Positions 6,712 through 17,463 are shown, counted from the stretch's first letter. The stretch: DNA of 64,000 nucleotides from Streptococcus castoreus DSM 17536 (GCF_000425025.1 NZ_AUKZ01000008.1:1-64000), one strand, 5' to 3'. The notes: generated by a model from the sequence alone, not told the origin. Numbers and translations are program-made.

Positions 6712-9537
6712 ATGCAAGATAAATTAATTATTCGTGGGGCGAGAGCTCACAATTTAAAAAATATTGATGTGGAGATTCCCCGTGACAAATTGGTTGTTGT
6801 TACGGGCTTGTCAGGATCTGGTAAATCTAGTTTAGCCTTTGATACCATTTATGCAGAAGGACAGCGTCGTTATGTGGAAAGTTTGTCTGCCTACGCTAGG
6901 CAATTTTTAGGCAATATGGAAAAACCGGATGTAGATTCGATTGACGGTCTTAGTCCAGCTATTTCTATTGATCAAAAAACGACCAGTAAAAATCCTCGCT
7001 CGACCGTTGGTACGGTTACAGAAATTAATGACTATTTGAGATTGCTTTATGCGCGTGTGGGGACACCTTACTGTATTAATGGGCATGGGGCGATTATGGC
7101 TTCTTCGGTAGAGCAGATTGTTGAGCAAGTTTTGGCCTTACCTGATCGGACACGGATGCAAATTTTGGCTCCTAGTGTACGTCGCAAAAAGGGGCAGCAT
7201 AAGAATGTTTTTGAGAAAATTCAAAAAGATGGTTATGTTCGGGTGCGAGTTGATGGCGAAATTTTTGATGTGGCAGAAGTGCCAGAATTGTCGAAGAGTA
7301 AGAGGCATAATATTGAGGTTGTTATTGATCGTCTCATTAATAAAGACGGCATCCGCAGTCGCTTGTTTGATTCAATTGAAGCAGCTTTACGCCTAGGAGA
7401 TGGCTATCTGATTGTTGATACTATGGACGGAAATGAACTGCTTTTTTCAGAACATTATTCCTGTCCGGTTTGTGGCTTTACCGTTCCAGAATTAGAACCA
7501 CGACTCTTCTCCTTCAATGCGCCATTTGGATCTTGTTCGACTTGTGATGGGCTTGGTATTAAACTAGAAGTAGATTTGGATCTGGTAATTCCTGATGCTA
7601 GTAAAACCTTAAGAGAGGGCGCTTTGGCGCCTTGGAATCCTATTTCTTCTAATTATTACCCAACCATGCTAGAGCAAGCCATGAAGAGTTTTGGGGTAAA
7701 TATGGATACACCTTTTGAAGCTTTGACTGAGGAAGAAAAAGACTTGGTGCTTTATGGGTCGGGTGGTCGAGAATTCCATTTTCACTATGTGAATGATTTT
7801 GGTGGTGAACGCAATATTGATATTCCTTTTGAGGGTGTAGTAACCAATATTAACCGTCGTTATCATGAAACAAATAGTGACTATACACGTAATGTGATGC
7901 GTGGCTATATGAACGAATTGACCTGTGTGACCTGCCATGGTTATCGTCTAAATGATCAAGCTTTATGTGTGCATGTAGGTGGTGAAACTGGTCCTAATAT
8001 TGGTCAAATTTCAGAATTATCCATTGCAGACCAGTTACAACTTTTGGGAAAATTAGAGCTTTCTGAAAATGAAACCACCATCGCTAAACCGATTATCAAG
8101 GAAATTCATGACCGCTTGACTTTCCTAAATAACGTTGGACTCAATTATTTAACCCTGTCACGTGCTGCGGGAACCTTATCTGGTGGGGAGAGTCAGCGGA
8201 TTCGTTTGGCGACACAAATTGGGTCCAATCTATCTGGTGTTCTTTACATTTTAGATGAGCCTTCTATTGGGTTACACCAGAGAGACAATGATCGGTTGAT
8301 TGACAGTCTCAAGAAAATGCGTGATTTGGGAAATACTTTGATTGTGGTGGAGCATGATGAGGATACTATGATGCAGGCAGACTGGTTGATTGATGTGGGT
8401 CCTGGTGCAGGTGATTTTGGTGGGCAGATTATTGCCTCTGGCACACCCAAGCAGGTTGCTAAAAATAGGAAATCGATTACTGGTCAATATCTGTCGGGGA
8501 AAAAATCAATTCCAGTGCCCTTAGACCGTCGTTCTGGCAATGGCTGGTTTATTGAAATAAAAGGTGCTACTGAAAACAATCTTCAAAACCTCAATGTTCG
8601 CTTCCCACTTGGTAAATTTATTGCTGTCACAGGTGTGTCAGGATCTGGGAAGTCAACTTTAATTAACAGTATTTTGAAAAAAGCAGTTGCTCAAAAATTA
8701 CATCGCAATGCTGATAAACCCGGGAAACACAAAGTCATCTCTGGTATTGAACATATCGAACGCTTGATTGATATTGACCAAAGTCCGATTGGAAGAACAC
8801 CGCGGTCAAATCCAGCGACTTATACGGGTGTATTTGATGATATTCGTGATTTGTTTGCCCAAACCAATGAAGCTAAAATTCGTGGCTACAAAAAAGGGCG
8901 TTTTTCGTTTAATGTTAAAGGTGGTCGTTGCGAAGCTTGTTCTGGCGATGGGATTATCAAAATCGAAATGCATTTCCTTCCAGATGTCTATGTGCCTTGT
9001 GAAGTCTGTCATGGTAGGCGCTATAATTCTGAAACTCTTGAGGTTCACTACAAGGAAAAGAATATCGCTGAAGTGTTGGACATGACGGTAGATGATGCCT
9101 TGGCATTTTTCTCAGCGATTCCAAAAATTGCCCGTAAAATTCAGACGATTAAGGATGTGGGCCTAGGTTATGTGACCTTGGGGCAGCCAGCAACGACCCT
9201 TTCAGGGGGAGAAGCGCAGCGGATGAAGTTATCCAGTGAATTACACAAACGGTCGACAGGAAAGAGCTTGTATATTCTTGATGAGCCGACCACAGGTTTG
9301 CACACAGATGACATTGCTAGACTTTTGAAAGTTCTGGAACGCTTTGTGGATGATGGCAATACAGTGTTAGTTATTGAGCACAATTTGGATGTCATCAAAT
9401 CAGCCGACCACATTATTGACTTGGGACCAGAAGGCGGTATCGGTGGTGGGCAAGTGATTGCCACAGGAACTCCAGAAGAGGTTGCCAAAGTCAAGGCAAG
9501 CTATACAGGACAGTATTTGAAAATGAAATTACAATAA
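6712..9537 (+). CDS. uvrA: Excinuclease ABC subunit A, UvrA
   Basis: UvrA is the damage-recognition ATPase of nucleotide excision repair. The 941-residue protein has two ABC ATPase modules, with Walker A motifs GLSGSGKSS near residue 32 and GVSGSGKST near 640 and signatures [12 protein letters not shown] and [12 protein letters not shown]. It also has two Cys-X2-Cys zinc modules (CPVCG...CSTCDG and CEACSG...CEVCHG). The length is standard. It is divergent from corA and has its own promoter with an unusual leader. Confidence 0.98.
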   Translation: MQDKLIIRGARAHNLKNIDVEIPRDKLVVVTGLSGSGKSSLAFDTIYAEGQRRYVESLSAYARQFLGNMEKPDVDSIDGLSPAISIDQKTTSKNPRSTVGTVTEINDYLRLLYARVGTPYCINGHGAIMASSVEQIVEQVLALPDRTRMQILAPSVRRKKGQHKNVFEKIQKDGYVRVRVDGEIFDVAEVPELSKSKRHNIEVVIDRLINKDGIRSRLFDSIEAALRLGDGYLIVDTMDGNELLFSEHYSCPVCGFTVPELEPRLFSFNAPFGSCSTCDGLGIKLEVDLDLVIPDASKTLREGALAPWNPISSNYYPTMLEQAMKSFGVNMDTPFEALTEEEKDLVLYGSGGREFHFHYVNDFGGERNIDIPFEGVVTNINRRYHETNSDYTRNVMRGYMNELTCVTCHGYRLNDQALCVHVGGETGPNIGQISELSIADQLQLLGKLELSENETTIAKPIIKEIHDRLTFLNNVGLNYLTLSRAAGTLSGGESQRIRLATQIGSNLSGVLYILDEPSIGLHQRDNDRLIDSLKKMRDLGNTLIVVEHDEDTMMQADWLIDVGPGAGDFGGQIIASGTPKQVAKNRKSITGQYLSGKKSIPVPLDRRSGNGWFIEIKGATENNLQNLNVRFPLGKFIAVTGVSGSGKSTLINSILKKAVAQKLHRNADKPGKHKVISGIEHIERLIDIDQSPIGRTPRSNPATYTGVFDDIRDLFAQTNEAKIRGYKKGRFSFNVKGGRCEACSGDGIIKIEMHFLPDVYVPCEVCHGRRYNSETLEVHYKEKNIAEVLDMTVDDALAFFSAIPKIARKIQTIKDVGLGYVTLGQPATTLSGGEAQRMKLSSELHKRSTGKSLYILDEPTTGLHTDDIARLLKVLERFVDDGNTVLVIEHNLDVIKSADHIIDLGPEGGIGGGQVIATGTPEEVAKVKASYTGQYLKMKLQ

Positions 9538-9548
9538 TGAATACGATC

Positions 9549-9575
9549 AGGAACTCGTAAAGTTCCTTTTTGTTT
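9549..9575 (+). terminator. uvrA terminator
   Basis: GGAAC, a short loop and GTTCC are followed by a T run, shortly after the uvrA stop. Confidence 0.8.
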
Positions 9576-9583
9576 TTTAGAAA

Positions 9584-9622
9584 ACCACTAGCACAGCTAG
9601 TGAGTCCAGTACACACTGGTGG
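9584..9622 (+). repeat. Tandem perfect hairpins ahead of the M24 peptidase gene
   Basis: CACTAGC-ACA-GCTAGTG (9586-9602) is followed by CCAGT-ACAC-ACTGG (9606-9619). Outer bases ACCA and TGGT can also pair, giving a cruciform-like site between the uvrA terminator and the next gene. Confidence 0.55.
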
Positions 9623-9696
9623 TCTTGATTATCTTTCAAATGGTTGAAAATCATGGTAAACTTAAGGTAGTTTTTTTGGAACAAAAGGAGATCATT

Positions 9697-10770
9697 ATGT
9701 CAACATTCTTAGAACAGCGCGTGCTTAAATGCCAAAAGCAATTGGAGGATAAGGGGCTAGAGGCTCTTATCATTACTCATTTGACCAATATTTATTATTT
9801 AACGGGATTTTCTGGAACCGCAGCGACCGTTTTGATAACAGCGAAGCGTCGTGTTTTTATCGCAGATTCTCGCTATACCTTGATCGCCAAGGGATGTGTG
9901 ACAGGGTTTGATATTATTGAAAGTCGTACACCACTGCAAGTGGTTTCAGAACTTTTAAAGGCTGATCAGGTGGATCGTCTCGGTTTTGAAGACCAAGTGT
10001 CTTTTTCTTTCTATCAAGCTATGCAGACTGCTTTTTCCGGGGTTGATTTACTTGCTCAATCGGGTTTTGTTGAGGAGTTGCGCTTGATTAAGGATACCTC
10101 TGAAATTGAAACGATTGCTAAAGCTTGTTCGATTTCTGATAAGGCATTTATGGATGCTCTTGATTTTATCAAACCAGGAACAACCACTGAGCGGGATTTG
10201 GCGAATTTTTTAGATTTTCGCATGCGACAGTACGGAGCTAGTGGGATTTCATTTGACACGATTGCAGCGTCAGGTTGTCGCTCGGCTATGCCCCATGGAC
10301 GTGCCAGTGATAAGGTTATTCAGTCGGGTGAAAGTTTAACCATGGATTTTGGTTGTTATTACAATCATTATGTTAGTGATATGACCAGAACCATTCATAT
10401 GGGACAAGTAACCGATGAAGAACGTGAGATTTATGAGATTGTTCTTGAGGCCAATAAGGCTTTGATTGCTGAAGCTAGCGCTGGTATGACTTATAGTGAT
10501 TTTGATGGTGTTCCGCGTCAACTGATTACTGAGGCGGGTTATGGGAGTCATTTCACACACGGCATTGGTCATGGGATCGGGCTTGATATTCACGAGAATC
10601 CATTTTTCGGTAAATCTGATCAAAAACTCCAAGCAGGTATGGTAGTGACAGATGAACCAGGTATCTATTTGGACAACAAATATGGTGTCCGAATCGAAGA
10701 TGATTTGGTGATTACAGAAAGTGGTTGTCGAGTTTTAACACTAGCGCCTAAGGAATTGATTGTGTTGTAG
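9697..10770 (+). CDS. M24B-family Xaa-Pro peptidase (PepQ/YqhT type)
   Basis: The 357-residue protein has a creatinase-like N-terminal domain and a pita-bread M24 catalytic domain. The dimetal ligands are visible: Asp in TMDFGCYY, Asp in SDMTRTIH, His in THGIGHGIG, Glu in TDEPGIYL and Glu in GVRIEDD. It releases N-terminal residues before proline or cleaves X-Pro dipeptides. I chose the ATG at 9697 because AAAGGAG precedes it by 6 nt and the family begins here. The neighbour order (yqhT-like peptidase, efp, yqhY, nusB) is conserved in Firmicutes. Confidence 0.92.
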   Translation: MSTFLEQRVLKCQKQLEDKGLEALIITHLTNIYYLTGFSGTAATVLITAKRRVFIADSRYTLIAKGCVTGFDIIESRTPLQVVSELLKADQVDRLGFEDQVSFSFYQAMQTAFSGVDLLAQSGFVEELRLIKDTSEIETIAKACSISDKAFMDALDFIKPGTTTERDLANFLDFRMRQYGASGISFDTIAASGCRSAMPHGRASDKVIQSGESLTMDFGCYYNHYVSDMTRTIHMGQVTDEEREIYEIVLEANKALIAEASAGMTYSDFDGVPRQLITEAGYGSHFTHGIGHGIGLDIHENPFFGKSDQKLQAGMVVTDEPGIYLDNKYGVRIEDDLVITESGCRVLTLAPKELIVL

Positions 10771-10803
10771 AGCGTGTTCTAGAAAGGATTAGGGAAAGAA
10801 GCA

Positions 10804-11265
10804 ATGGCAAATCGTTTATCATGGCAGGATTATTTTATGGCAAATGCAGAGCTGATTTCCAAGCGGTCAACTTGTGATCGTGCTTTTGTGGGAGCAGTTC
10901 TTGTCAAGGATAATCGCATTATTGCTACAGGTTACAATGGGGGTGTTTCTGCAACTGATAATTGCAATGAAACAGGGCATTATATGGAGGACGGTCATTG
11001 TATCCGAACGGTGCATGCTGAAATGAACGCCTTAATCCAGTGTGCCAAGGAGGGTATCTCGACAGATGGCACAGAACTCTATGTGACTCATTTTCCATGC
11101 ATTAACTGTACCAAGGCTCTTTTGCAGGCAGGTATTAAAAAAATCACTTATAAGGCGCATTACCGTCCACACCCATTTGCCATAGAGTTAATGGAGAAAA
11201 AAGGGGTTGCTTATGTGCAACATGATGTTCCTCAGATTATCTTGGGAGAAAGAGCCGAATTTTAA
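10804..11265 (+). CDS. comEB: dCMP deaminase / ComEB family
   Basis: The 153-residue protein has the zinc-binding deaminase signature: HAEMNA (His plus catalytic Glu) and PCINCTKAL (two Cys), with extra zinc-site Cys/His residues in the CNETGHY...CIRTVHAE segment. The enzyme converts dCMP to dUMP for dTTP synthesis. It lies 33 nt after the peptidase. The comEB name comes from competence operons, but no other com genes are near. Confidence 0.92.
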   Translation: MANRLSWQDYFMANAELISKRSTCDRAFVGAVLVKDNRIIATGYNGGVSATDNCNETGHYMEDGHCIRTVHAEMNALIQCAKEGISTDGTELYVTHFPCINCTKALLQAGIKKITYKAHYRPHPFAIELMEKKGVAYVQHDVPQIILGERAEF

Positions 11266-11309
11266 GCGTTTTCCATGCGGGTGAGACCATAAGAATAGTC
11301 ATAAAACAT

Positions 11310-11338
11310 TTGAGCCTAAGGTATTTTTGTGGTAAAAT
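11310..11338 (+). promoter_or_regulatory. efp-yqhY-nusB promoter
   Basis: TTGAGC (11310-11315) and TAAAAT (11333-11338) have 17-bp spacing, 35 nt upstream of efp. Confidence 0.65.
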
Positions 11339-11373
11339 GAAGTGATAAATATTTATAGTAAGAGGTAATCAAA

Positions 11374-11931
11374 ATGATTGAAGCAAGTAAGCTTAAAGCG
11401 GGTATGACGTTTGAAAGCGAAGGCAAGTTGATTCGTGTACTTGAAGCAAGCCACCATAAACCAGGTAAAGGAAACACTATCATGCGTATGAAATTGCGTG
11501 ATGTGCGTACAGGTTCTACCTTTGACACAACATACCGCCCAGATGAAAAGTTTGAACAAGCCATTATCGAAACTGTTCCAGCACAGTATTTGTATCAAAT
11601 GGACGATACAGCCTACTTTATGAACACGGACACCTATGATCAATATGAGATTCCTGTTGTGACTGTTGAACAAGAATTGTTGTATATTCTCGAGAATTCA
11701 GATGTCAAAATTCAATTTTACGGAAGCGAAGTGATTGGTGTCACTGTTCCAACAACTGTTGAATTGACAGTTACTGAAACACAGCCATCTATTAAAGGCG
11801 CAACTGTGACGGGTTCTGGTAAACCGGCAACCCTTGAAACAGGACTTGTGGTTAATGTTCCAGACTTCATCGAGGTAGGTCAAAAACTAATCATCAATAC
11901 AGCGGAAGGTACTTATGTTTCTCGTGCTTAA
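11374..11931 (+). CDS. efp: Translation elongation factor P
   Basis: The 185-residue, three-domain protein (KOW-like N-terminal plus two OB folds) is full length. EF-P rescues ribosomes stalled at polyproline by reaching the peptidyl transferase centre with the loop HHKPGKGN. The C-terminal signature [18 protein letters not shown] is typical. It leads the efp-yqhY-nusB operon. Confidence 0.97.
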   Translation: MIEASKLKAGMTFESEGKLIRVLEASHHKPGKGNTIMRMKLRDVRTGSTFDTTYRPDEKFEQAIIETVPAQYLYQMDDTAYFMNTDTYDQYEIPVVTVEQELLYILENSDVKIQFYGSEVIGVTVPTTVELTVTETQPSIKGATVTGSGKPATLETGLVVNVPDFIEVGQKLIINTAEGTYVSRA

Positions 11932-11976
11932 TCCTTTGTCAGAAAAGATTAGTTCAAAGAAGAGAAAGGAAATGTT

Positions 11977-12366
11977 ATGACAACTGAACATATCGGTGAA
12001 ATTGTTATTTCACCACGAGTACTTGAAGTTATTACTGGAATTGCTACCACACAAGTTGAGGGCGTTCATTCCCTTCATAATAAAAAAGTGGCTGATAGCT
12101 TTAACAAAGCAAGTTTTGGCAAAGGTGTCTATCTTCAAACGGAAGAAGACGGTACTGTGGTTGCGGATATTTATGTCTATTTGCAATACGGTGTTAAGGT
12201 TCCTGCGGTTTCGATAGCCATTCAAAAGGCTGTAAAATCTGCCGTTTATGATATGGCAGAAGTGGTAATTTCTGCGGTTAATATTCACGTTGAAGGAATT
12301 GTTCCTGAAAAAACCCCAAAACCAGATTTGAAGTCACTTTTTGTCGAGGATTTCTTGAATGACTAA
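11977..12366 (+). CDS. yqhY: Asp23/Gls24 (DUF322) family protein YqhY
   Basis: The 129-residue protein contains the Asp23 fold ([17 protein letters not shown]... [15 protein letters not shown]...VNIHVEGI). B. subtilis YqhY, encoded next to nusB as here, has been linked to acetyl-CoA carboxylase control. That role is family knowledge and not visible in the sequence. The stop overlaps the nusB start by 8 nt, so the two are translationally coupled. A second member of the family is encoded at 54746. Confidence 0.9.
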   Translation: MTTEHIGEIVISPRVLEVITGIATTQVEGVHSLHNKKVADSFNKASFGKGVYLQTEEDGTVVADIYVYLQYGVKVPAVSIAIQKAVKSAVYDMAEVVISAVNIHVEGIVPEKTPKPDLKSLFVEDFLND

Positions 12367-12811
12367 GAGTTTTCAAAATTCAAGAAGAGACTTACGTGAA
12401 CGTGCTTTTCAAGCTTTGTTTAATATGGAAATGGGTGGTGATTTCTTAGTGGCTTCTCAGTTTGCTTATGATTATGACAAGGTAGCAACTGAGGATGGTC
12501 AGGCTTTAGAACTTCCCCTTTTCTTATTAAATCTTGTCAATGGAGTTATTGCTCACAAGGAAGAATTAGATCGTATCATTTCAGAACATTTGAAAACGGG
12601 TTGGTCGTTTGAGCGCTTGACGGTGACAGATAAGACCTTGCTTCGCTTAGGGTTGTTTGAAATTAACTATTTTGACGAAACGCCTGATCGTGTTGCCTTA
12701 AACGAAATTATTGAGGTGGCTAAAAAATACTCTGATGAAACATCTGCTAAATTTATTAATGGCTTGCTCAGCCAATTTGTTGTTTCAGAAGCTTCCTCAG
12801 CTAGCGAATAA
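12359..12811 (+). CDS. nusB: Transcription antitermination factor NusB
   Basis: The 150-residue all-helical protein begins with the typical [17 protein letters not shown] and ends with helices containing [38 protein letters not shown]. With NusE (S10) it binds boxA in rRNA operons. It overlaps yqhY and is followed by a bidirectional terminator. Confidence 0.96.
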   Translation: MTKSFQNSRRDLRERAFQALFNMEMGGDFLVASQFAYDYDKVATEDGQALELPLFLLNLVNGVIAHKEELDRIISEHLKTGWSFERLTVTDKTLLRLGLFEINYFDETPDRVALNEIIEVAKKYSDETSAKFINGLLSQFVVSEASSASE

Positions 12812-12815
12812 AGAT

Positions 12816-12854
12816 AAAAAATCGGACCGATCTTAGGATCGTGTCCGATTTTTG
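12816..12854 (+). terminator. Bidirectional terminator between nusB and scrR
   Basis: AAATCGGAC.GATC pairs with GATC.GTCCGATTT around a TTAG loop, with A residues on one side and T residues on the other. This serves both convergent operons. Confidence 0.85.
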
Positions 12855-12887
12855 TAATGTAACTATAGTCGTGATTGAACTCTGCTC

Positions 12888-13853
12888 CTAAATGCTTGCT
12901 CCTGGAAGAAGGGTAATCGGTAAAATATAGTCTTTGCTCGTTTTATCGTTCTTGATTCTTTTGAGGAGGACCTCAACACACAGCTTGGCAATTTCCTCAA
13001 TAGGTTGTTTAATTGTGGTTAATTGAGGGACATATTGTTCGACAAAAGTAGTACCATCATAGCCAATCAGTTTCATGTCTTGTGGAATGGTAATATGAAG
13101 CTGTTTGGCGACTTTCATGATGAGAATGGCAGTTAAGTCATCTGAAACAAAGAGTCCATCTGGTTTTCGTGTTGCTAAGATAGACTTGATTTCCATTTCA
13201 CGGCGAATGGGAGACAGGTCATTTGGTAATTTAATGATTTCGGCACTTCGTTTGAGTTGATAATTAAAACCTAGTTGGCGTAGACCTGTTGGAGAATCGG
13301 AGTTGTCATTGCCTGTTATCATAATGATCTTTTGGCAACCGTGTTTTTGCAGGGTCTGAGCCGCCAATTTTCCCCCTTCAAAATTATCTGAAGAAATAAT
13401 GGGGATGTTAGGTGCTAGGTTGCGGTCAAAAGCCACAATGGGAGCCTCCACACGTTCGTAGTCATCAATCCCCAAATTGTGACTAGAAGAAATAATACCA
13501 TCAACTTGGTTGGCGGCAAGCATTTCTAGGTATTCTCGCTCCTTGATAGGATTGTGTTCGCTGTTACAAATAATGGTTTTGTAACCGTGCTTGAATAATT
13601 CAATTTCCAAATGCTCAATTAATTCAGCATAAAAGATATTGCTGATGTTCGGGAAGATAAGTCCAATGAGTTGGGCCGATTTTCCTTGTAAACTTCTGGC
13701 GAGATTATTTGGTTTGTAGCCCAATTCCCGCATGGCCTTATTCACCTTATCCACCGTTTTTTGAGACAGATAACCTTTTTGGTTGATAACACGAGAAACG
13801 GTAGTTGGGCTGACACCTGCTAAAGCTGCCACATCCGTTAATTTTGCGACCAC
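12888..13853 (-). CDS. scrR: LacI-family sucrose operon repressor ScrR
   Basis: The 321-residue repressor has an N-terminal LacI helix-turn-helix (LTDVAALAGVSPTTVSRVIN), the hinge helix PNNLARSLQGK and a periplasmic-binding-like effector domain. The start is GTG at 13853, with GAGG at proper spacing. It begins 3 nt after the scrB stop, so the two are co-transcribed and coupled. Two LacI-type operators with the core TAAACG lie in the scrB-scrA intergenic region, which supports autogenous sucrose control. Confidence 0.93.
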   Translation of the reverse strand: MVAKLTDVAALAGVSPTTVSRVINQKGYLSQKTVDKVNKAMRELGYKPNNLARSLQGKSAQLIGLIFPNISNIFYAELIEHLEIELFKHGYKTIICNSEHNPIKEREYLEMLAANQVDGIISSSHNLGIDDYERVEAPIVAFDRNLAPNIPIISSDNFEGGKLAAQTLQKHGCQKIIMITGNDNSDSPTGLRQLGFNYQLKRSAEIIKLPNDLSPIRREMEIKSILATRKPDGLFVSDDLTAILIMKVAKQLHITIPQDMKLIGYDGTTFVEQYVPQLTTIKQPIEEIAKLCVEVLLKRIKNDKTSKDYILPITLLPGASI

Positions 13854-13856
13854 TGT

Positions 13857-15296
13857 CTAGTACCTCATTTCGTAGTAGTGTCCAGAAACTCGTCCTTCTA
13901 GTAGACGAATCCCATTTTGACCTTCGGTTGGAAAAATCCGACTTGTTAGGACTTTTTGCCCCTGATTAATAAAGATTTCAAGGATGGAGTTATCCACATA
14001 GATATTAAGTGTAACATGGTCTGTTGATATTTGGCAAGAGCGCTTGGTGCCATACTCTTGGGCGTACTGAATACCTGCTTTGCTACGATCAATACTTAGT
14101 TGCCCTTGGTTTGTGTCTACACTTAATTTTAGTCCATTATGATGTTGATCAGCAAATAAAAGTAAATCAACTTTTTCTTGACTTGGAATGGTCAATTCTA
14201 GTTCATAGCAGTTGGCAGTTATATCCTTATTTTGGAAAGGCTCAGCTTGTCCACGAAGATTTCTTAAAGCTGCAACAGGGCTTTGATAGAACTGTCCATC
14301 TTTGATCCTCAATTCTTTAATCAGGCTGAGGGCTCCTTGATAATCGTAGGTATCCGTTGGGTAATCAATATCTGGTAAACCAATCCATGACACAGCTAAG
14401 GCTCTGCCATCTGGACTATTAAAGGCTTGGGTGGCATATGCTTCAAACCCAAAATCAAGATTTTGAAGGGGACCTCCGCCAAGCAGCTGTCCTGTCTCTG
14501 GATTGAAATGTTCGAAAATTTTATAGGTGTTAGGATAAATATTTTGATAATCAAGTTCCGACTTGGACAGTCCTTGTGGACTGAAAATTAAGACAGGCTT
14601 GTTATCAACAAAAATTAAATTCGGGCATTCGATCATGTATTCGGTGCCAGAACCGTCAAAATCTAGGTTTGCAACAAATTGCCAGTTATCCACATGATTG
14701 TCCACAGCTTTGTAAAGTTTGATTTTTCCATTTTGATTTAGGTCTTGTGCCCCAATAATGGCATAAAATTGCCCTTGATAAGGAAAGATTTGTGGGTCAC
14801 GAAAATGTTCCGTAACATCATCGGGCTGCTCAATCAGAACACGAGGAAGTTTTTCAATTCTTCCTTTTTTATCCATCCAGGCTCCGACCTGTAGAGGAGT
14901 TCTTATCCAGTTGTTGTCACGCACATTGCCAGTATAAAAAAGAAAAAGTTTATCGTCAATTGCATAGGCAGAGCCAGAGTAGGCTCCGTGACTATCGTGG
15001 GCATGGTCTGGTAATAGTCGTGTCTCGGTCTCAGTGAAATGAACCAAATCTGTGGAGGTCGTGTGCACCCATTGTTTCAGACCATGTGCAGCCCCATAAG
15101 GCCAGTTTTGATAGAAAAGATGGTAGCAACCATCAAAATACGAAAAGCCGTTAGGGTCATTAAGGAGTCCAGTCTTTGCTTCAATATGAAAGTGGCTGCG
15201 CCAAGGAGACTGTGCAACCCTTTTTGTAATGGCTTGGTAGTCTTTTGTGCCCCACTCCTTGTAGGGACGATAGCGAATTGCTTTTGGTAAATCCAT
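13857..15296 (-). CDS. scrB: Sucrose-6-phosphate hydrolase (GH32)
   Basis: The 479-residue cytoplasmic enzyme splits sucrose-6-phosphate into glucose-6-phosphate and fructose. The three GH32 acidic motifs are present: LLNDPNG (nucleophile Asp), FRDPQ (transition-state Asp) and ECPN (acid/base Glu). A C-terminal beta-sandwich follows from about residue 330. AAGGAGAC precedes the ATG. It is divergent from scrA and is the first gene of scrBR. Confidence 0.96.
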   Translation of the reverse strand: MDLPKAIRYRPYKEWGTKDYQAITKRVAQSPWRSHFHIEAKTGLLNDPNGFSYFDGCYHLFYQNWPYGAAHGLKQWVHTTSTDLVHFTETETRLLPDHAHDSHGAYSGSAYAIDDKLFLFYTGNVRDNNWIRTPLQVGAWMDKKGRIEKLPRVLIEQPDDVTEHFRDPQIFPYQGQFYAIIGAQDLNQNGKIKLYKAVDNHVDNWQFVANLDFDGSGTEYMIECPNLIFVDNKPVLIFSPQGLSKSELDYQNIYPNTYKIFEHFNPETGQLLGGGPLQNLDFGFEAYATQAFNSPDGRALAVSWIGLPDIDYPTDTYDYQGALSLIKELRIKDGQFYQSPVAALRNLRGQAEPFQNKDITANCYELELTIPSQEKVDLLLFADQHHNGLKLSVDTNQGQLSIDRSKAGIQYAQEYGTKRSCQISTDHVTLNIYVDNSILEIFINQGQKVLTSRIFPTEGQNGIRLLEGRVSGHYYEMRY

Positions 15297-15334
15297 TGGA
15301 AGTCTCCTTACTTTTGCAATTATCTTTAATCAAT

Positions 15335-15363
15335 ATACTAAACGTTTTCTCCCTAAAAATCAA
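15335..15363 (-). promoter_or_regulatory. scrBR promoter with ScrR operator in the spacer
   Basis: On the minus strand TTGATT and TAGTAT are separated by 17 bp. The LacI-type half-palindrome AAACGTTTAG occupies the spacer and -10 region, so a bound repressor would block the promoter. Confidence 0.65.
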
Positions 15364-15391
15364 TATTTTTTATTGAATAAAAAATAAAATA

Positions 15392-15429
15392 TGTTAAACG
15401 CTTGACATAAAAAATATTAGTGTTAAAAT
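15392..15429 (+). promoter_or_regulatory. scrA promoter with ScrR operator over the -35
   Basis: TTGACA (15402-15407) and TAAAAT (15424-15429) have 16-bp spacing. The operator TGTTAAACGCTTGACA (15392-15407) overlaps the -35 and shares the TAAACG core with the scrB-side operator. Confidence 0.7.
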
Positions 15430-15543
15430 GATAGTCAAGAAGTGAAGCGGATTCACTACAGTTGGTTGAAGGGATTCTAATAGCAAAGCTGGTAGAATTT
15501 GCTGGGGATTGACGCTAAATGAATAAAAGGAGACTTTGTCGGC

Positions 15544-17436
15544 ATGGATAATCGTCAGATTGCAAATGAAGTTATTGAGGCTCTTGGTGGTCGAGAAAAT
15601 GTAAGAAGTGTTGCCCATTGTGCAACTCGACTTCGTGTTATGGTTCATGATGAGGAAAAGATTGATAAGGAAAAAGCTGAGGCTATTGACAAAGTTAAAG
15701 GAGCTTTTTTCAACTCTGGTCAGTACCAAATGATTTTTGGTACCGGAACAGTTAATAAGATTTATGATGAAGTGGTTGCTCTTGGTTTACCAACGTCATC
15801 AACTGGTGATCAAAAAGCAGAAGCGGCTAAACAGGGGAATATCTTCCAACGTGCAATTCGTACCTTTGGGGATGTTTTTGTGCCAATCATTCCAGCTATT
15901 GTAGCAACAGGTCTCTTTATGGGGGTTCGTGGGTTGGTCACTCAGCCGGCTATTATGGCGTTATTTGGTGTGCACGAGTATGGGGAAAACTTCCTCATGT
16001 ACACGCGTATCTTGACAGATACAGCTTTTGTTTATCTGCCAGCCTTGGTTGCATGGTCAGCCTTTAGGGTATTTGGTGGTAATCCTATTATTGGTATCGT
16101 CTTAGGATTGATGCTCGTGTCAAATGAATTGCCAAATGCTTGGGTAGTTGCTTCAGGTGGTGATGTCAAACCATTAATGTTCTTTGGTTTTGTGCCCGTT
16201 GTTGGTTACCAAGGAACAGTTTTGCCAGCTTTCTTTGTTGGTTTGGTAGGTGCCAAGTTAGAAAAATGGTTACACAAAAAAGTGCCAGAAGCACTTGATT
16301 TGCTAGTAACCCCATTCTTAACCTTTGCCATTATGAGTGCTTTAGGTTTATTTGTCATCGGTCCAGTTTTCCACTCTCTTGAGAATCTCGTTCTTGCTGG
16401 AACACAGGCTGTTTTACGGTTGCCATTTGGAATTGCCGGTCTCGTTGTCGGTGGAATTCAACAGTTAATCGTGGTAACAGGTATTCACCATATCTTCAAT
16501 TTTTTGGAGGCGCAGCTAATTGCCAATACAGGAAAAGATCCCTTCAATGCTTATCTGACAGCGGCGACAGCCGCCCAAGCCGGGGCAACCTTGGCTGTTG
16601 CTGTGAAAACAAAATCAGTCAAATTAAAAGGTTTAGCTTTTCCATCAACCTTATCAGCGCTTTTAGGAATTACTGAGCCGGCTATTTTTGGGGTTAATCT
16701 TCGTTATCCAAAAGTTTTTGTTTCCGGTCTTGTTGGTGGTGCTATCGGAGGTTGGGTTGCTGGACTCTTTGGCATTGCAGGGACCGGTTTTGGAATTACG
16801 GTATTACCAGGAACCCTTCTTTATCTGAATGGGCAACTCCTTCAATACCTTGCTACCATGCTTGTTGGACTTGGGATAGCCTTTGCCATTGCTTATACTT
16901 GGGGTTATCACGATGAGGAGGTTCTGCCTTTGCAGACCGTTGAAACAAATCAGACCGTAGCAGATGTGGCAGAGACGACCTCCGTTGAGGAAACGCTGTA
17001 TAGCCCTATCGGTGGAACTGTTTTAGCCCTTGCGGATGTTTCTGATCCCGTCTTTTCTTCAGGTGCTATGGGACAAGGTTTTGCTATTAATCCTGAAGGG
17101 AATATTCTGTATTCACCTGTAGATGGAAAGGTTGAAATAGCTTTTGAAACGGGGCATGCCTACGGTCTTAAATCAGACAAGGGTGTAGAAATTCTTATTC
17201 ACGTCGGTATTGACACAGTCTCTATGGATGGTGACGGTTTTGAACAAAAAGTTAAAGCTAATCAAAACATTAAAAAAGGTGATGTCCTTGGTACATTTGA
17301 TCTTGCTAAAATTACTGCAGCAGGTCTTGATGCGACCACCATGCTTATTGTGACAAATGAGGCAGATTATCACGACATTCAGGTTCTTGCCCAAGGAAAA
17401 GTAGCTGTCGGTGATCCAGTTGTTCTTGTGAAATAA
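15544..17436 (+). CDS. scrA: Sucrose-specific PTS enzyme IIBCA
   Basis: The 630-residue fusion runs EIIB (residues 1-90, phosphocysteine in SVAHCATRL), EIIC (about 100-460, many membrane segments and the GITEPAIFG motif) and EIIA (about 480-630, phosphohistidine in EILIHVGIDTVS). It takes up sucrose and delivers sucrose-6-phosphate to ScrB. An AGGAG lies upstream of the ATG. Expression should respond to ScrR through the operator on its -35. Confidence 0.97.
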   Translation: MDNRQIANEVIEALGGRENVRSVAHCATRLRVMVHDEEKIDKEKAEAIDKVKGAFFNSGQYQMIFGTGTVNKIYDEVVALGLPTSSTGDQKAEAAKQGNIFQRAIRTFGDVFVPIIPAIVATGLFMGVRGLVTQPAIMALFGVHEYGENFLMYTRILTDTAFVYLPALVAWSAFRVFGGNPIIGIVLGLMLVSNELPNAWVVASGGDVKPLMFFGFVPVVGYQGTVLPAFFVGLVGAKLEKWLHKKVPEALDLLVTPFLTFAIMSALGLFVIGPVFHSLENLVLAGTQAVLRLPFGIAGLVVGGIQQLIVVTGIHHIFNFLEAQLIANTGKDPFNAYLTAATAAQAGATLAVAVKTKSVKLKGLAFPSTLSALLGITEPAIFGVNLRYPKVFVSGLVGGAIGGWVAGLFGIAGTGFGITVLPGTLLYLNGQLLQYLATMLVGLGIAFAIAYTWGYHDEEVLPLQTVETNQTVADVAETTSVEETLYSPIGGTVLALADVSDPVFSSGAMGQGFAINPEGNILYSPVDGKVEIAFETGHAYGLKSDKGVEILIHVGIDTVSMDGDGFEQKVKANQNIKKGDVLGTFDLAKITAAGLDATTMLIVTNEADYHDIQVLAQGKVAVGDPVVLVK

Positions 17437-17463
17437 GTTAAAAAGTTAATTTGTCAACTTTCC

